NCBI RefSeq assembly: GCF_004011865.1
Contig: NZ_RKLP01000011.1
Span: forward strand, 207,590-271,589
Length of the DNA: 64,000 bases
Source: Prescottella agglutinans
Lineage (GTDB): Bacteria; Actinomycetota; Actinomycetes; Mycobacteriales; Mycobacteriaceae
Direction: 5' to 3'
The notes below the pieces were generated by a model that was not told the origin of the DNA, did no database searches, and saw only the letters and a list, made by a program, of their open reading frames with translations. Of the stretch, positions 9,313 to 17,848 are shown in pieces. Made by a program: the position numbers and the translations under genes. Each line of letters begins with the position of its first letter. The first letter of the stretch is position 1.

Positions 9313-10116
9313 ATGGCGACCCGCGGGCCGCATGGTGGCCCGCCCGTCTCCTTGCTCGAGCGCGTGACGTTGATACTCGACACTTTCGACAGCCCAACGT
9401 CGCGGCTGACGCTGGAGGAGATCACTCGGCGCACACAGCTCCCGCGATCGACGTTGCACCGGATTCTCGACAAACTTGTTCGACTGGAGTGGCTGGAGCA
9501 TCTGTCGACCGGCTATCGATTGGGTCGCCGTGCGCTCGAACTCGGTAGCAATGTCGACCACAGCGACATCCGGAGTGCGGCAGCGCCGTTGCTGCACGCC
9601 CTGCACATGCGAACCGGGTTGGTCGTCCATCTTGCGATTCTGGACCAGGGCTACGCTGTCTACCTCGACAAGGTCGGCGGACGATCAGCGGCGCTGGCAC
9701 CGACCCGCGTCGGCGGTCGTGTTCCTGCCTACTCGACTGCCGCCGGCAAGTCGATGCTCGCGTGGCACGATCCGGAACGGATTCATAATCTCTACGAGGC
9801 GCGCCTGGACCGCCGTACCGACCGCACCATCGCCGACCTCGCCACGTTGCACCAGGAACTCCGCCGCATCCGGCAGCGTCGTGGCGTGGCCTTCGAACGC
9901 GGTGAATTCGTCAGCGGCGTGGCTTGCGTCGGAGTCGCGGTCCGCAGCCACGACCTGCCTGTCGCCGCGATCTCGTTGTGTGGCGATGAACGCTCCACGA
10001 AGCTCGACAGGTTTGCGCCGATCCTGATCGACGCCGCGCTGGAGGCGTCACGGACGCTCGATGTCGCGCCCGACAGTCCGCGCGTGGTGCCGGTCGTGCG
10101 ACTACGCAACATCTGA
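9313..10116 (+). CDS. IclR-family transcriptional regulator
   Basis: 267 residues from ATG 9313. GTG 9280, overlapping the ribBA stop as GTGA, would add 11 residues and allow coupling. The N-terminal winged helix is clear: L-L-E-R-V-T-L-I-L-D-T-F, then T-L-E-E-I-T-R-R-T-Q-L-P-R-S-T-L-H-R-I-L. The IclR effector domain follows, with G-Y-A-V-Y-L-D-K-V-G-G and the T-A-A-G-K-S-M-L-A segment. IclR proteins commonly switch aromatic or acid catabolism genes on a small ligand. Encoded directly after ribBA and before the monooxygenase gene, it is a likely local regulator of the plus-strand operon. Confidence 0.9.
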   Translation: MATRGPHGGPPVSLLERVTLILDTFDSPTSRLTLEEITRRTQLPRSTLHRILDKLVRLEWLEHLSTGYRLGRRALELGSNVDHSDIRSAAAPLLHALHMRTGLVVHLAILDQGYAVYLDKVGGRSAALAPTRVGGRVPAYSTAAGKSMLAWHDPERIHNLYEARLDRRTDRTIADLATLHQELRRIRQRRGVAFERGEFVSGVACVGVAVRSHDLPVAAISLCGDERSTKLDRFAPILIDAALEASRTLDVAPDSPRVVPVVRLRNI

Positions 10117-10276
10117 CGTGGGCACCAATCGAAGCCGGCCACAGTGTGTGGGGGGAAACGAGATATGGACCGGAAACCCTATGTCGTCACCCAAAGACCC
10201 GCTCTTGGAATCGATCTAGATTTTCGTTCCGAAGCCGAGCACTCGCTCGTCAAGACACGAAGGGACTCAGATCAAC

Positions 10277-11521
10277 ATGGTCAACGTGATCCTCCAGCTC
10301 TACCCTCAGCTCCCTGCGACTCAGGAGGAGCGCATCGCAAAGGCGCCCCTCGGCCGTGACTCGAGCCTCTATCAGCAGGCGGTTCGAGACATGAAGGACG
10401 TGGTCCTCGCTGCTGAGGAACTCGGTCTCTGGGGTGTGTCAGGCATCGAGCACCACTTCCACTCCGAGGGCTATGAAGTCGGACCGAACCCCGGCCTCCT
10501 CAATGCCCACTGGGCAAGCTTCACCAGCAAGATTCGGGTCGGACAGCTCGGCTACACGATGACGACGCACAACCCGTTCCGCGTCGCCGAGGACATCGCC
10601 ATCGTCGACCACCTGACGCAGGGCCGGACGTTCGCCGGCTTCTCTCGGGGCTACCAGCAGCGCTGGACGAACATCATCGGGCAGCACTACGGAAGCAAGG
10701 CGACCAAGTCGCCGACGGGCCTGACGCCGGAGCAGCTGGCCGCCATGACGGACGCAGAGAAGAAGGCTCAGTTCTCCGACGATGCGATCAACCGCAGTCT
10801 TTTCGAGGAGAACGTTCAGCTCGTCATCGACTCATGGACTCAGGACAGTGTGGAGCGCAAGGAAGGGCGCTGGCAGGTGCCGTTCCCGTACGCCGAGGGC
10901 ATCGAATGGGGAATGGCGGCTACGCGCGAACTCGGTGCTCCGGGCGAGTTGGACGACGACAACCGCATCCGGCGTGTCAGCGTCGTGCCGAGCCCGTACA
11001 CCAAGCCGCATCCGCCGGTGTTCGTGGCGAGCAATGCGAGCGTGGAGACCGTGACCTTCTGCGGTCCGCGGGGTTACATCCCGTCGTACTTCTCGAAGAT
11101 CGACACTGCCGCGCGGTTCGGCCAGGCCTATGTCGAGGCCGCCGCAGAGGCCGGCCGGACCTACGCTCTCGGCCAGAACCAGGCCCTGTGCCGCTGGTTG
11201 CAGGTCGCGGAGACGGAAGCCGAGGCCCGGGAGAACATCGTCAAGTACGACCTCGACATCTTCCGCGATCTCTACGCCGGCACCACCCCGATGAAGATCG
11301 ATGGGGACCCCGTCGACTCGGTCATGAACTGCGGCATGTGGGTTGCCGGCTCGATCGATCAGGTACGCGACCAGTTCGTCGAGCAGTGGAAGCGGCTCCC
11401 CGCCGAGTACCTCGTCATTCCTTCGCACTTCGCGCAGCAGCCGAAGGAAGAGGTGATCAAGCAGCTCGAGATGTTCATGACCAAGATCAAGCCGGCGCTG
11501 GACGAGATGACGGACTACTGA
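10277..11521 (+). CDS. Luciferase-like (LLM class) flavin-dependent monooxygenase
   Basis: 414 residues, cytoplasmic. The bacterial-luciferase barrel is recognisable from an early G-I-E-H-H-F segment, V-G-Q-L-G-Y-T-M-T-T-H-N-P-F-R-V-A-E-D, D-H-L-T-Q-G-R-T-F-A-G-F-S-R-G-Y, and the later P-P-V-F-V-A-S-N-A-S. These enzymes use FMNH2 delivered by a separate reductase and insert oxygen into carbonyl compounds, N-heterocycles, amines or sulfonates. A flavin reductase gene lies three genes downstream, so a two-component oxygenase is expected. The substrate is unknown. LLM monooxygenases opening pyridine or uracil rings are family precedents, not identifications. Start ATG 10277 follows an AAGGGA at about 12 bases. 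Confidence 0.88.
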   Translation: MVNVILQLYPQLPATQEERIAKAPLGRDSSLYQQAVRDMKDVVLAAEELGLWGVSGIEHHFHSEGYEVGPNPGLLNAHWASFTSKIRVGQLGYTMTTHNPFRVAEDIAIVDHLTQGRTFAGFSRGYQQRWTNIIGQHYGSKATKSPTGLTPEQLAAMTDAEKKAQFSDDAINRSLFEENVQLVIDSWTQDSVERKEGRWQVPFPYAEGIEWGMAATRELGAPGELDDDNRIRRVSVVPSPYTKPHPPVFVASNASVETVTFCGPRGYIPSYFSKIDTAARFGQAYVEAAAEAGRTYALGQNQALCRWLQVAETEAEARENIVKYDLDIFRDLYAGTTPMKIDGDPVDSVMNCGMWVAGSIDQVRDQFVEQWKRLPAEYLVIPSHFAQQPKEEVIKQLEMFMTKIKPALDEMTDY

Positions 11522-11551
11522 CGAGCCGACCAAAAGGTTGAGGTCACGACG

Positions 11552-12490
11552 ATGAAGTGGTGCACCTACAGGACCCCCGGACGCTCTGGTCTGCGTACGG
11601 GCGTGCTCGATGCCGGGGGTGACCACATCTATGGCCTCGAAGCAGGCGTCACCCTGCTGAGCCTGCTGGAAGGCGACCTTCTCTCGGAGGCCGGCAGGAA
11701 CGCGTTGCACAGTCCTGCCGAGGTTGTCGGGATGGGGAGCGTCGAGCTGGCGCCCCCCATTCCCCGGCCGCCGTCGTTTCGGGACTTCATGTCCTTCGAG
11801 ACACACCTGCAGAACTCGGCTCGGATGATGTCCGTCGATGTTCCGGAGGCCTGGTATCGCGCTCCCGCGTTCTACTTCTCGAACGCGGCGGCGATGCTCG
11901 GACCGAACGAACCCGTGAAGAGACCGCCTGCGACAACTGCCCTCGACTACGAGCTGGAAGTGGCTGCCGTCGTGGGTCGTGCGGGATCGGACCTGACCCC
12001 CGACCAGGCGAAAGACCACATCGCCGGGTATCTGGTTCTGTGCGATTGGAGCGCACGCGATTTCCAGCGCGAGGAGATCCCGTTGACGATGGGACCCTCC
12101 AAGAGCAAGGACTTCGCAACCAGCCTGAGCGGGTTTCTTGTCACACCAGACGAACTGGTCGGTTCGGAAATTGCTGAAGGGTATGACCTTTCGATGACGG
12201 CAGACGTCAACGGGCGGCGCTACAGCGAGGGAAACCTCCGCGATCTGCACTGGAGCTTTCCGGAGATGATCGCCGCCGCCTCGCGCAACACGATCGTCTC
12301 GCCCGGTGACATCATCGGGAGTGGCACGGTGGGTACGGGCTGCATCCTGGAGCTCTCCGGTCTGTATGGGCCAGAAGCCTTTCCGTACCTTTCTCCCGGC
12401 GACCGGGTGCGCCTCGAAGTCGCCGGCATCGGCGTGATCGAGGCCGGAATCCACGATGCGAGCGGCATCGGTTTGCGCGGAAACGTGTAG
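11552..12490 (+). CDS. Fumarylacetoacetate hydrolase (FAH) family protein
   Basis: 312 residues with the FAH fold. The metal site is intact: Y-E-L-E (Glu134, Glu136) and C-D-W-S-A-R-D (Asp165). An upstream D-F-x5-H (Asp78, His85) corresponds to the Asp and catalytic His of true fumarylacetoacetases, which favours hydrolysis of a C-C bond in a diketo acid over the hydratase or decarboxylase branches. K-S-K-D-F and G-T-V-G-T-G-C close the active site. It is encoded 30 bases after the monooxygenase gene and may cleave its ring-opened product. Exact chemistry is inference. Confidence 0.88.
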   Translation: MKWCTYRTPGRSGLRTGVLDAGGDHIYGLEAGVTLLSLLEGDLLSEAGRNALHSPAEVVGMGSVELAPPIPRPPSFRDFMSFETHLQNSARMMSVDVPEAWYRAPAFYFSNAAAMLGPNEPVKRPPATTALDYELEVAAVVGRAGSDLTPDQAKDHIAGYLVLCDWSARDFQREEIPLTMGPSKSKDFATSLSGFLVTPDELVGSEIAEGYDLSMTADVNGRRYSEGNLRDLHWSFPEMIAAASRNTIVSPGDIIGSGTVGTGCILELSGLYGPEAFPYLSPGDRVRLEVAGIGVIEAGIHDASGIGLRGNV

Positions 12491-12571
12491 CCGCTGCGGA
12501 GCGAGCCACTGTCCTGCTCTATGCTCCGGCGCGCTTGGAAGATTCCCAAGAACCCAGACACACAACGAGAT

Positions 12572-12586
12572 ATGAGGTGACCTCAT
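12572..12586. repeat. Palindrome covering the ribosome site and start of the AroQ-like gene
   Basis: ATGAGGTGACCTCAT is a perfect 7+7 inverted repeat around a single G. It contains the GAGGT ribosome site and runs into the ATG (12585). In RNA it could mask the start; in DNA it could be an operator. Confidence 0.5.
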
Positions 12587-13139
12587 GAGTCAAGCATCAG
12601 CTGCCTACGACCCCAGCCGCTGGTCCTCCATCCGAACGGGTGATCAGCGCTATCGGATCGGCATCATCGACGGTCCGAACATGTCCAACATGCACAACCG
12701 GGACCGCAGCGTGTACGGCGGCGCATCGATTCAACAGTTACAGGAGTTCGTCAGGGCCTTCGGCGAGAGCATCAACGTCGAGGTTGTGTCCCTGGTCTCG
12801 AACCATGAGGGTGACATCGTGGAGTGGATCCACGAGACCGCGCCGACAGTCGACGGGTTCCTGATCAATCCGGCGGGACTCACCTTCACCGGTGAGCCTA
12901 CGAAATGGGCGCTGGCTGACAGCAACAAGCCGTATATCGAGGTCCATTTCCGTAACGTCGTGGCGGGCAAGGCAATGGCTCCGCTCGGCGACGAGCGGCG
13001 GTTCGTGTTCACCACTTCGGCACGGGGTGAAGTTTTCGGGTTCCAGCAGTACAGCTACACGTCTGCACTACTCGGCCTTGTCTGGGTGCTCGACGACCCG
13101 GATCTGACGAACGAACTCTCCATCGGCCAGATCTGCTGA
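12585..13139 (+). CDS. Divergent type II dehydroquinase (AroQ)-like protein
   Basis: 184 residues against about 145 for normal AroQ, with an extra 22-residue N-terminus. The family frame is clear: I-D-G-P-N-M (28-33), R-x4-Y-G-G (Arg39, Tyr44), V-S-N-H-E-G-D-I-V-E-W-I-H, I-N-P-A-G-L-T and I-E-V-H-F-R-N. By alignment to M. tuberculosis AroQ, the catalytic Arg19 and Tyr24 equivalents are kept, as are Asn75, Glu99 and His101. His81 is Phe101, Ser103 is Arg123, and the Arg108/Arg112 lid region is not conserved. The substrate pocket therefore differs. A role as a dehydratase or hydrolase on a pathway intermediate fits better than shikimate synthesis, since the neighbours are catabolic. Confidence 0.8.
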   Translation: MSQASAAYDPSRWSSIRTGDQRYRIGIIDGPNMSNMHNRDRSVYGGASIQQLQEFVRAFGESINVEVVSLVSNHEGDIVEWIHETAPTVDGFLINPAGLTFTGEPTKWALADSNKPYIEVHFRNVVAGKAMAPLGDERRFVFTTSARGEVFGFQQYSYTSALLGLVWVLDDPDLTNELSIGQIC

Positions 13140-13235
13140 GCAAAGGGCCGGACGGGCCCGAGCCGAGTAGAACCGACGCTTGCCGGTAGGTGCCGAGAAG
13201 CGCCGGCAACGATCACTGCAGTGTCAGGAGCAGAT

Positions 13236-13760
13236 ATGACGATCGAAATCGACGGCGCTCACTTCCGCAAGGTGCTCGGGCAGTATCCCACCGGTGTCGT
13301 CGTCGTTACGGCTGTCGCGGCCGACGGCGAACCTCTCGGCATGGCAGTAGGTTCCTTCACCTCGGTGTCGTTGAACCCACCGCTCGTCGCCTTCCTGCCG
13401 GACAGGAAGTCCAGCTCATGGAAGGCGCTGCGGGAATCGGGGGACCGCTTCTGCATCAACGTACTCGGCTCGGATCAGGAGGACGTGTGCCGGGCGGTGG
13501 CGACGCGCAAGGAGAGGAAGTTCGAAGGGATTACGTGGCGCCCCTCCAGCGCAGGCATGCCTGTGCTGGAGGGGGCGGTGGCCTACATCGACTGCACGGT
13601 GCAGGACATCCACGATGCCGGAGACCATCACATCGTGGTGGGACGGGTGAATGACCTCGACATGATCGCCGCGACGGCGCGACCCTTGCTGTTCTTTCGG
13701 GGCGACTATGGTTCGTTCGCGCCGTTGGCGCTTGCGGCTGGTGAGTCGCTTCAATCCTGA
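13236..13760 (+). CDS. Flavin reductase-like FMN-binding protein
   Basis: 174 residues from ATG 13236, preceded by AGGAG at 7 bases; GTG 13221 is less well placed. The flavin_reduct fold is shown by Y-P-T-G-V-V-V-V-T-A-V, M-A-V-G-S-F-T-S-V-S-L-N-P-P-L-V-A-F, F-C-I-N-V-L, and the C-terminal G-D-H-H-I-V-V-G-R-V. It reduces FMN with NAD(P)H and hands FMNH2 to a monooxygenase; the LLM enzyme of the same operon is the obvious partner. The split-barrel length is normal for HpaC/RutF-type reductases. Confidence 0.9.
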   Translation: MTIEIDGAHFRKVLGQYPTGVVVVTAVAADGEPLGMAVGSFTSVSLNPPLVAFLPDRKSSSWKALRESGDRFCINVLGSDQEDVCRAVATRKERKFEGITWRPSSAGMPVLEGAVAYIDCTVQDIHDAGDHHIVVGRVNDLDMIAATARPLLFFRGDYGSFAPLALAAGESLQS

Positions 13761-13850
13761 ACCGTTCGGGGACCCAGGCCCTCGCTCGCGTAGCCGCGAT
13801 GCCGGGAATCGCCAAAGCGTCTGTGGCTCGAATGAATTGGAGGGCAAGCC

Positions 13851-14609
13851 TTGACCAAGATCTGCACATCCGCGGCGGAGGCCGTCGCGGATATTTCGAC
13901 AGGCGCGTCGCTCGCGGTCGGCGGCTTCGGCCTGGCAGGAATTCCGGATGCGCTGATTGCAGCGATCGCCGCTGGATCTGCCACCGATCTCGAGGTGGTA
14001 TCCAACAACTGTGGTGTCGACGGGTACGGGCTGGGAATCCTGCTGCAGGGCAGCCGTATCCGGCGAGTCACTGCCTCCTACGTCGGTGAGAACAGGGAGT
14101 TTGCCCGTCAGTATCTCGGTGGCGAGCTGGAGGTGGAGTTGACTCCGCAGGGCACGCTGGCAGAGAAGTTGCGCGCCGGCGGCGCGGGAATTCCCGCGTT
14201 CTTCACCGCCGCGGGGGTCGGTACCCCCGTTTCGGAGGGTGGACTGCCGTGGCGCTATGCCTCGGACGGATCGATCGAAATAGCATCTCCGCCGAAGGAG
14301 ATACGCGAATTTGGTGGAAAGCGATTCGTGCTCGAGGAAGCGATAACGGCGGACTTCGCGCTGGTACACGCACTGGTCGGCGATACCGACGGCAATCTCG
14401 TGTTCAACAAGGCCGCAATGAATTTCAATCCTCTCGCTGCAATGGCTGGGAGGATCTGCATCGCTCAGGTCGAAGAATTGGTCACCCCGGGTGAAATCGA
14501 CCCAGCCGCGGTGCACCTGCCGGGGATCTTCGTCGATCGGATCGTGCACACCGGGATCCAGGAGAAGCGGGTTGAGAAGCACACTGTCTCCAGCGGGAAG
14601 GGAGCCTGA
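13851..14609 (+). CDS. 3-oxoacid CoA-transferase subunit A
   Basis: 252 residues from TTG 13851, with GGAGGG 6 bases ahead. Family-I CoA-transferase alpha fold: [12 protein letters not shown], then [12 protein letters not shown] and S-Y-V-G-E-N. It forms the heterodimer with the downstream subunit B, gene spacing 2 bases. Together they move CoA from a donor such as succinyl-CoA to a 3-oxoacid, as in PcaIJ or ScoAB. Here they probably activate the acid made by the oxygenase/hydrolase steps. IpdAB ring hydrolases share the fold but lack the transferase Glu; subunit B here keeps it. Confidence 0.9.
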   Translation: MTKICTSAAEAVADISTGASLAVGGFGLAGIPDALIAAIAAGSATDLEVVSNNCGVDGYGLGILLQGSRIRRVTASYVGENREFARQYLGGELEVELTPQGTLAEKLRAGGAGIPAFFTAAGVGTPVSEGGLPWRYASDGSIEIASPPKEIREFGGKRFVLEEAITADFALVHALVGDTDGNLVFNKAAMNFNPLAAMAGRICIAQVEELVTPGEIDPAAVHLPGIFVDRIVHTGIQEKRVEKHTVSSGKGA

Positions 14610-14611
14610 GC

Positions 14612-15259
14612 ATGACCGTGGTGGTGGAGAACCGAGGCTGGACGCGGGAACGGATGGCTGCCCGCGCCGCGCAGGAGCTTTCGTCCGGCGAGTATGTCAA
14701 TCTCGGCATCGGACTGCCGACGCTGATACCGAGTTTCCTGCCCGAGGGCGTTCAGGTCACGCTGCACAGCGAGAACGGGATCCTGGGCACCGGTCCGTAC
14801 CCCACAGAGGACGCGGTCGATCCGGACCTGATCAACGCCGGCAAAGAGACCGTCACAGTGAACCCCGGTGCGGCGTTCTTCGACTCGGCGATGAGCTTCG
14901 GGATGATTCGCGGCGGACACATCGACACCGCCGTTCTCGGCGGGATGCAGGTCTCGGCTACGGGGGATCTGGCGAACTGGATGGTGCCGGGCGCGATGGT
15001 CAAGGGCATGGGAGGGGCGATGGACCTGGTCCACGGCGCACGCTCGGTGATCGTACTGATGGAGCACACCGACAAGTCCGGTGCGTCGAAGATCGTCGCC
15101 GAGTGCACGTTGCCGCTGACCGGCGAAGCGGTCGTACAGCGCATCATCACCAATCTCGCCGTCATCGATGTCACCGATGGTGGCCTGGTCCTCCGAGAGT
15201 GCGCGCCCGGCATCACCGTCGAGCAGGTGCGCGCCGCCACCGACGCGCCTCTGGCCTGA
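14612..15259 (+). CDS. 3-oxoacid CoA-transferase subunit B
   Basis: 215 residues. The catalytic Glu lies in S-E-N-G-I-L-G (Glu54), and [10 protein letters not shown] and [14 protein letters not shown] mark the beta subunit. The Glu forms the covalent CoA thioester during transfer. ATG 14612 is 2 bases past the subunit A stop with AAGGGA upstream. Length matches PcaJ/ScoB. No thiolase gene follows in the window, so further breakdown of the 3-oxoacyl-CoA must use one encoded elsewhere. Confidence 0.92.
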   Translation: MTVVVENRGWTRERMAARAAQELSSGEYVNLGIGLPTLIPSFLPEGVQVTLHSENGILGTGPYPTEDAVDPDLINAGKETVTVNPGAAFFDSAMSFGMIRGGHIDTAVLGGMQVSATGDLANWMVPGAMVKGMGGAMDLVHGARSVIVLMEHTDKSGASKIVAECTLPLTGEAVVQRIITNLAVIDVTDGGLVLRECAPGITVEQVRAATDAPLA

Positions 15260-15300
15260 GACCTCTGTTCCGTCTTTGCATCGAAAGGGAAGGACCGAAG

Positions 15301-16869
15301 ATGCTCAATCTAGCTGGGCTCCTGGAAGATTCCGCCCGCCGCTACCCCGACCGGGTAGCGCTGGTCTGCGGCACGACACACCTGACCTATGCTCAGCTCG
15401 ATGCTCGAGCCAACCAGATCGCCGACCTGTTGGTTGCCCGCGGTATCGAACCGGGCGACAGAGTCGCGCTCTCCTGCCCGAACCTTCCGCAGTTCCCCGC
15501 CGCCTACTACGGAATCCTCAAGGCCGGTGCGGTCGTCGTTCCGTTGAACATCCTGCTCAAACCCGGCGAAATCGCCTACCATCTCGAAGACTCCGGTGCC
15601 GCCCTCTTCCTCTGTTTCGAGGGCACCGACGAGCTGCCCATGGGTGAGTTCGGCCGGGCCGGATTCGACTCCGTCACCGGATGCCGCGAGATGATCGTCA
15701 TCACCTCGGACCCGAACGCGCAGTCGACCGTCAGCGGTGTCGATACGCTCGCGCGTGCCCTCCAAGGTCATCCGGTCACGTTCGCCACCGTCGTGCGTGA
15801 ATCCACCGACACTGCCGTGATCCTCTACACCAGCGGTACCACCGGCCGGCCGAAGGGCGCCGAACTCACCCACGCGAACATGGTTCTCAACGCCCTGACC
15901 GCCAATCGCCTGTTCGACAGCAGTCCGGTGCGTCCGGACACCTGTCTGCTCACGCTGCCGTTGTTCCATTCCTTCGGTCAGACCGTGACGATGAACGCCG
16001 GACTGTCAGTCGGTGCCACACTCGTGCTCGTTCCCCGATTCGAAGCCAAAGCCGTTCTCGAGCTCATGGTTACAGAACAGATCACCGTTTTCGCCGGCGT
16101 GCCGACGATGTACTGGGCGCTACTCGGAGCGGTCGACGAAACCGTCGATGTGGAACGCATCGCCCGAACACTGCGGCGCGCGATCTCCGGGGGCGCGGCG
16201 CTACCGGTGGAAATCCTCACCCGGTTCGAACACCGATTCGGCGTGCAGATCCTCGAAGGATACGGACTGTCCGAAACCTCGCCCCTGGCGCTCTTCAGTG
16301 ATCCTGAACGCGATCCGAGACCAGGTTCGATCGGGGTACCGGTGTGGGGCGTCGAGGCCGCGCTGGTAGACGAGTACTGGAATCCGGTCGGCGATGGTTG
16401 TGTCGGTGAGCTCGCCCTGCGCGGCCACAACGTGATGAAGGGCTATCTCGGCCGTCCCGACGCTACGGCCGAGGTGATGCGTGAAGGCTGGTTCCGCACC
16501 GGCGATCTTGCTCGACGTGACAACGACGGTTTCTACTACATCGTCGACCGGGCCAAGGATCTCATCGTCCGCGGCGGCTTCAACGTCTACCCCCGGGAGA
16601 TCGAGGAGGTGTTGATGACGCACCCCGCCGTCTCGCTCGCTGCAGTGGTCGGAGTACCGGACCAGCGGCACGGGGAAGAAGTCAAAGCGTTCGTCATTCT
16701 CGAGGGCGCCGCGCAGATCTCCGATACGGAATTGATCGAATGGTGCAGGGAGCACATGGCGATCTACAAGTACCCCCGCTCGATCACGTTTGCGACTGCC
16801 CTACCGATGACTGCAACCGGCAAGATCTTGAAGCGCGAGCTGTCTTCTCCGGTCGTTCGAACTCTCTAG
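15301..16869 (+). CDS. Acyl-CoA synthetase (AMP-forming)
   Basis: 522 residues from ATG 15301, preceded by GGGAAGGA. ANL-superfamily motifs in order: Y-T-S-G-T-T-G-R-P-K-G (AMP/ATP P-loop), Y-G-L-S-E-T-S-P, G-W-F-R-T-G-D-L, D-R-A-K-D-L-I-V-R-G-G-F-N-V-Y-P-R-E, and the catalytic Lys in T-G-K-I-L-K-R. It makes an acyl-AMP and then an acyl-CoA from an acid, ATP and CoA. Placed after the CoA-transferase pair, it may activate the original substrate, a side-chain acid or an end product. Chain preference cannot be read. Confidence 0.92.
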   Translation: MLNLAGLLEDSARRYPDRVALVCGTTHLTYAQLDARANQIADLLVARGIEPGDRVALSCPNLPQFPAAYYGILKAGAVVVPLNILLKPGEIAYHLEDSGAALFLCFEGTDELPMGEFGRAGFDSVTGCREMIVITSDPNAQSTVSGVDTLARALQGHPVTFATVVRESTDTAVILYTSGTTGRPKGAELTHANMVLNALTANRLFDSSPVRPDTCLLTLPLFHSFGQTVTMNAGLSVGATLVLVPRFEAKAVLELMVTEQITVFAGVPTMYWALLGAVDETVDVERIARTLRRAISGGAALPVEILTRFEHRFGVQILEGYGLSETSPLALFSDPERDPRPGSIGVPVWGVEAALVDEYWNPVGDGCVGELALRGHNVMKGYLGRPDATAEVMREGWFRTGDLARRDNDGFYYIVDRAKDLIVRGGFNVYPREIEEVLMTHPAVSLAAVVGVPDQRHGEEVKAFVILEGAAQISDTELIEWCREHMAIYKYPRSITFATALPMTATGKILKRELSSPVVRTL

Positions 16870-16998
16870 TGCAGTCGGGGACGGTGAGGCCCTGCGCGCC
16901 GCGTGGCATCGATCGATTCGGATCGGAATCAACGCTTCCCACGCTCGGACGCGTGGCGTGCTACGACGCGGCCATCCGCCCGGAAGGAGACTGGAACA

Positions 16999-17799
16999 GT
17001 GGGGAGATTCGAAGGCAAGGTCGCCGTCGTCACGGGGGCGTCTCGCGGGCAGGGCCGCACCCATGCGGTGCGGCTGGCGCAGGAAGGCGCGGATGTCGTG
17101 ATCGTCGACTCGTGCGTAGGCAGAGCGACGATGCCCTACGAGTTCCCCGTGGAGGTTGATCTCAGGCAGACCGAGAGCCTGGTCACCGCGACTGGTCGGC
17201 ACGTGCTCTCCCGCATCATCGATGACCAGGATCAGCTCGACGTGATGGTCACCGATGTCATCGCCGACTTCGGCCACATCGACATCGTCTCCGCCGATGT
17301 CGGTGTAGGCCGTGGGCCGACGTGGGATCTCACCGAAGCCGAGTGGCAGGACGTGCTCTACATCAACCCCGCCGGGGCGTTCCAGACGATCAAGGCCGTA
17401 GCGCCATCGATGATCGAGGCCGGTAGGGGCGGTTCGATCGTGCTCACCAGCCCGATCCAGCCGATGCTCGGCTCGACGACCGTCGGTCGCTGTTGCTGTC
17501 GCACATCGACGTCCTGTGTCGTGCGACTGATGCGCACTGTCGCCGCCGAACTCGGTCCGCATGGAATCCGCGTCAACGCCGTCGGTTCGAAGCCGGCATG
17601 CGGGGCGTCTCCGGCCGATGTGAGCAACGCAGCGCTGTTCCTCTCCTCCGACGAGGCCCGGTACATCACGGGTATCGCCCTGCCGATCGGCATGGGAAGG
17701 CGGCTGTGGCCCGATCCGACGGAGGACGCCGCCGTGACCCCCACATGTGTTCTGGCTGGTGGCGAGTGCACGCACGGGTCTGCCTCGACGGTTCATTAG
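16999..17799 (+). pseudogene. Decayed SDR of the mycofactocin-associated type
   Basis: An open frame of 266 codons from GTG 16999, with AAGGAG upstream. The N-terminus is a normal mycofactocin-type SDR: G-R-F-E-G-K-V-A-V-V-T-G-A-S-R-G-Q-G-R. The rest has lost essentials. The N-A-G motif reads A-D-V-G (99-102). The catalytic Tyr-x3-Lys is absent; between T-S (150-151) and L-M-R-T (177-180) there is a Cys/Arg/Thr-rich run. The 40-50 residues normally between the I-R-V-N segment and D-V-S-N-A are missing. There is no stop or frameshift, so it may be translated, but dehydrogenase activity is unlikely. It ends the plus-strand island. Confidence 0.6.
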
Positions 17800-17836
17800 A
17801 CGCGCGTACTACCCCGTCGAATCGGATTCCTCCCGC

Positions 17837-17842
17837 TAATCT
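17837..17842 (+). promoter_or_regulatory. -10 element for leaderless response regulator gene
   Basis: TAATCT ends 6 bases before GTG 17849, the spacing of a leaderless transcript. No Shine-Dalgarno precedes that GTG. A clear -35 is not seen. Confidence 0.4.
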
Positions 17843-17848
17843 CTTCCG

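Noticed and set aside
10277..13760. Naming the LLM monooxygenase/flavin reductase pair as the pyridine (pyr) or uracil (rut) system
   Set aside because: The accompanying FAH, AroQ-like and CoA-transferase genes do not match either known pathway, and no amidase or formamide-deformylase gene is in the operon.
13851..15259. IpdAB-type steroid ring hydrolase for the CoA-transferase-like pair
   Set aside because: Subunit B keeps the catalytic Glu in S-E-N-G-I-L-G, which IpdB lacks, so a true CoA-transferase is favoured.
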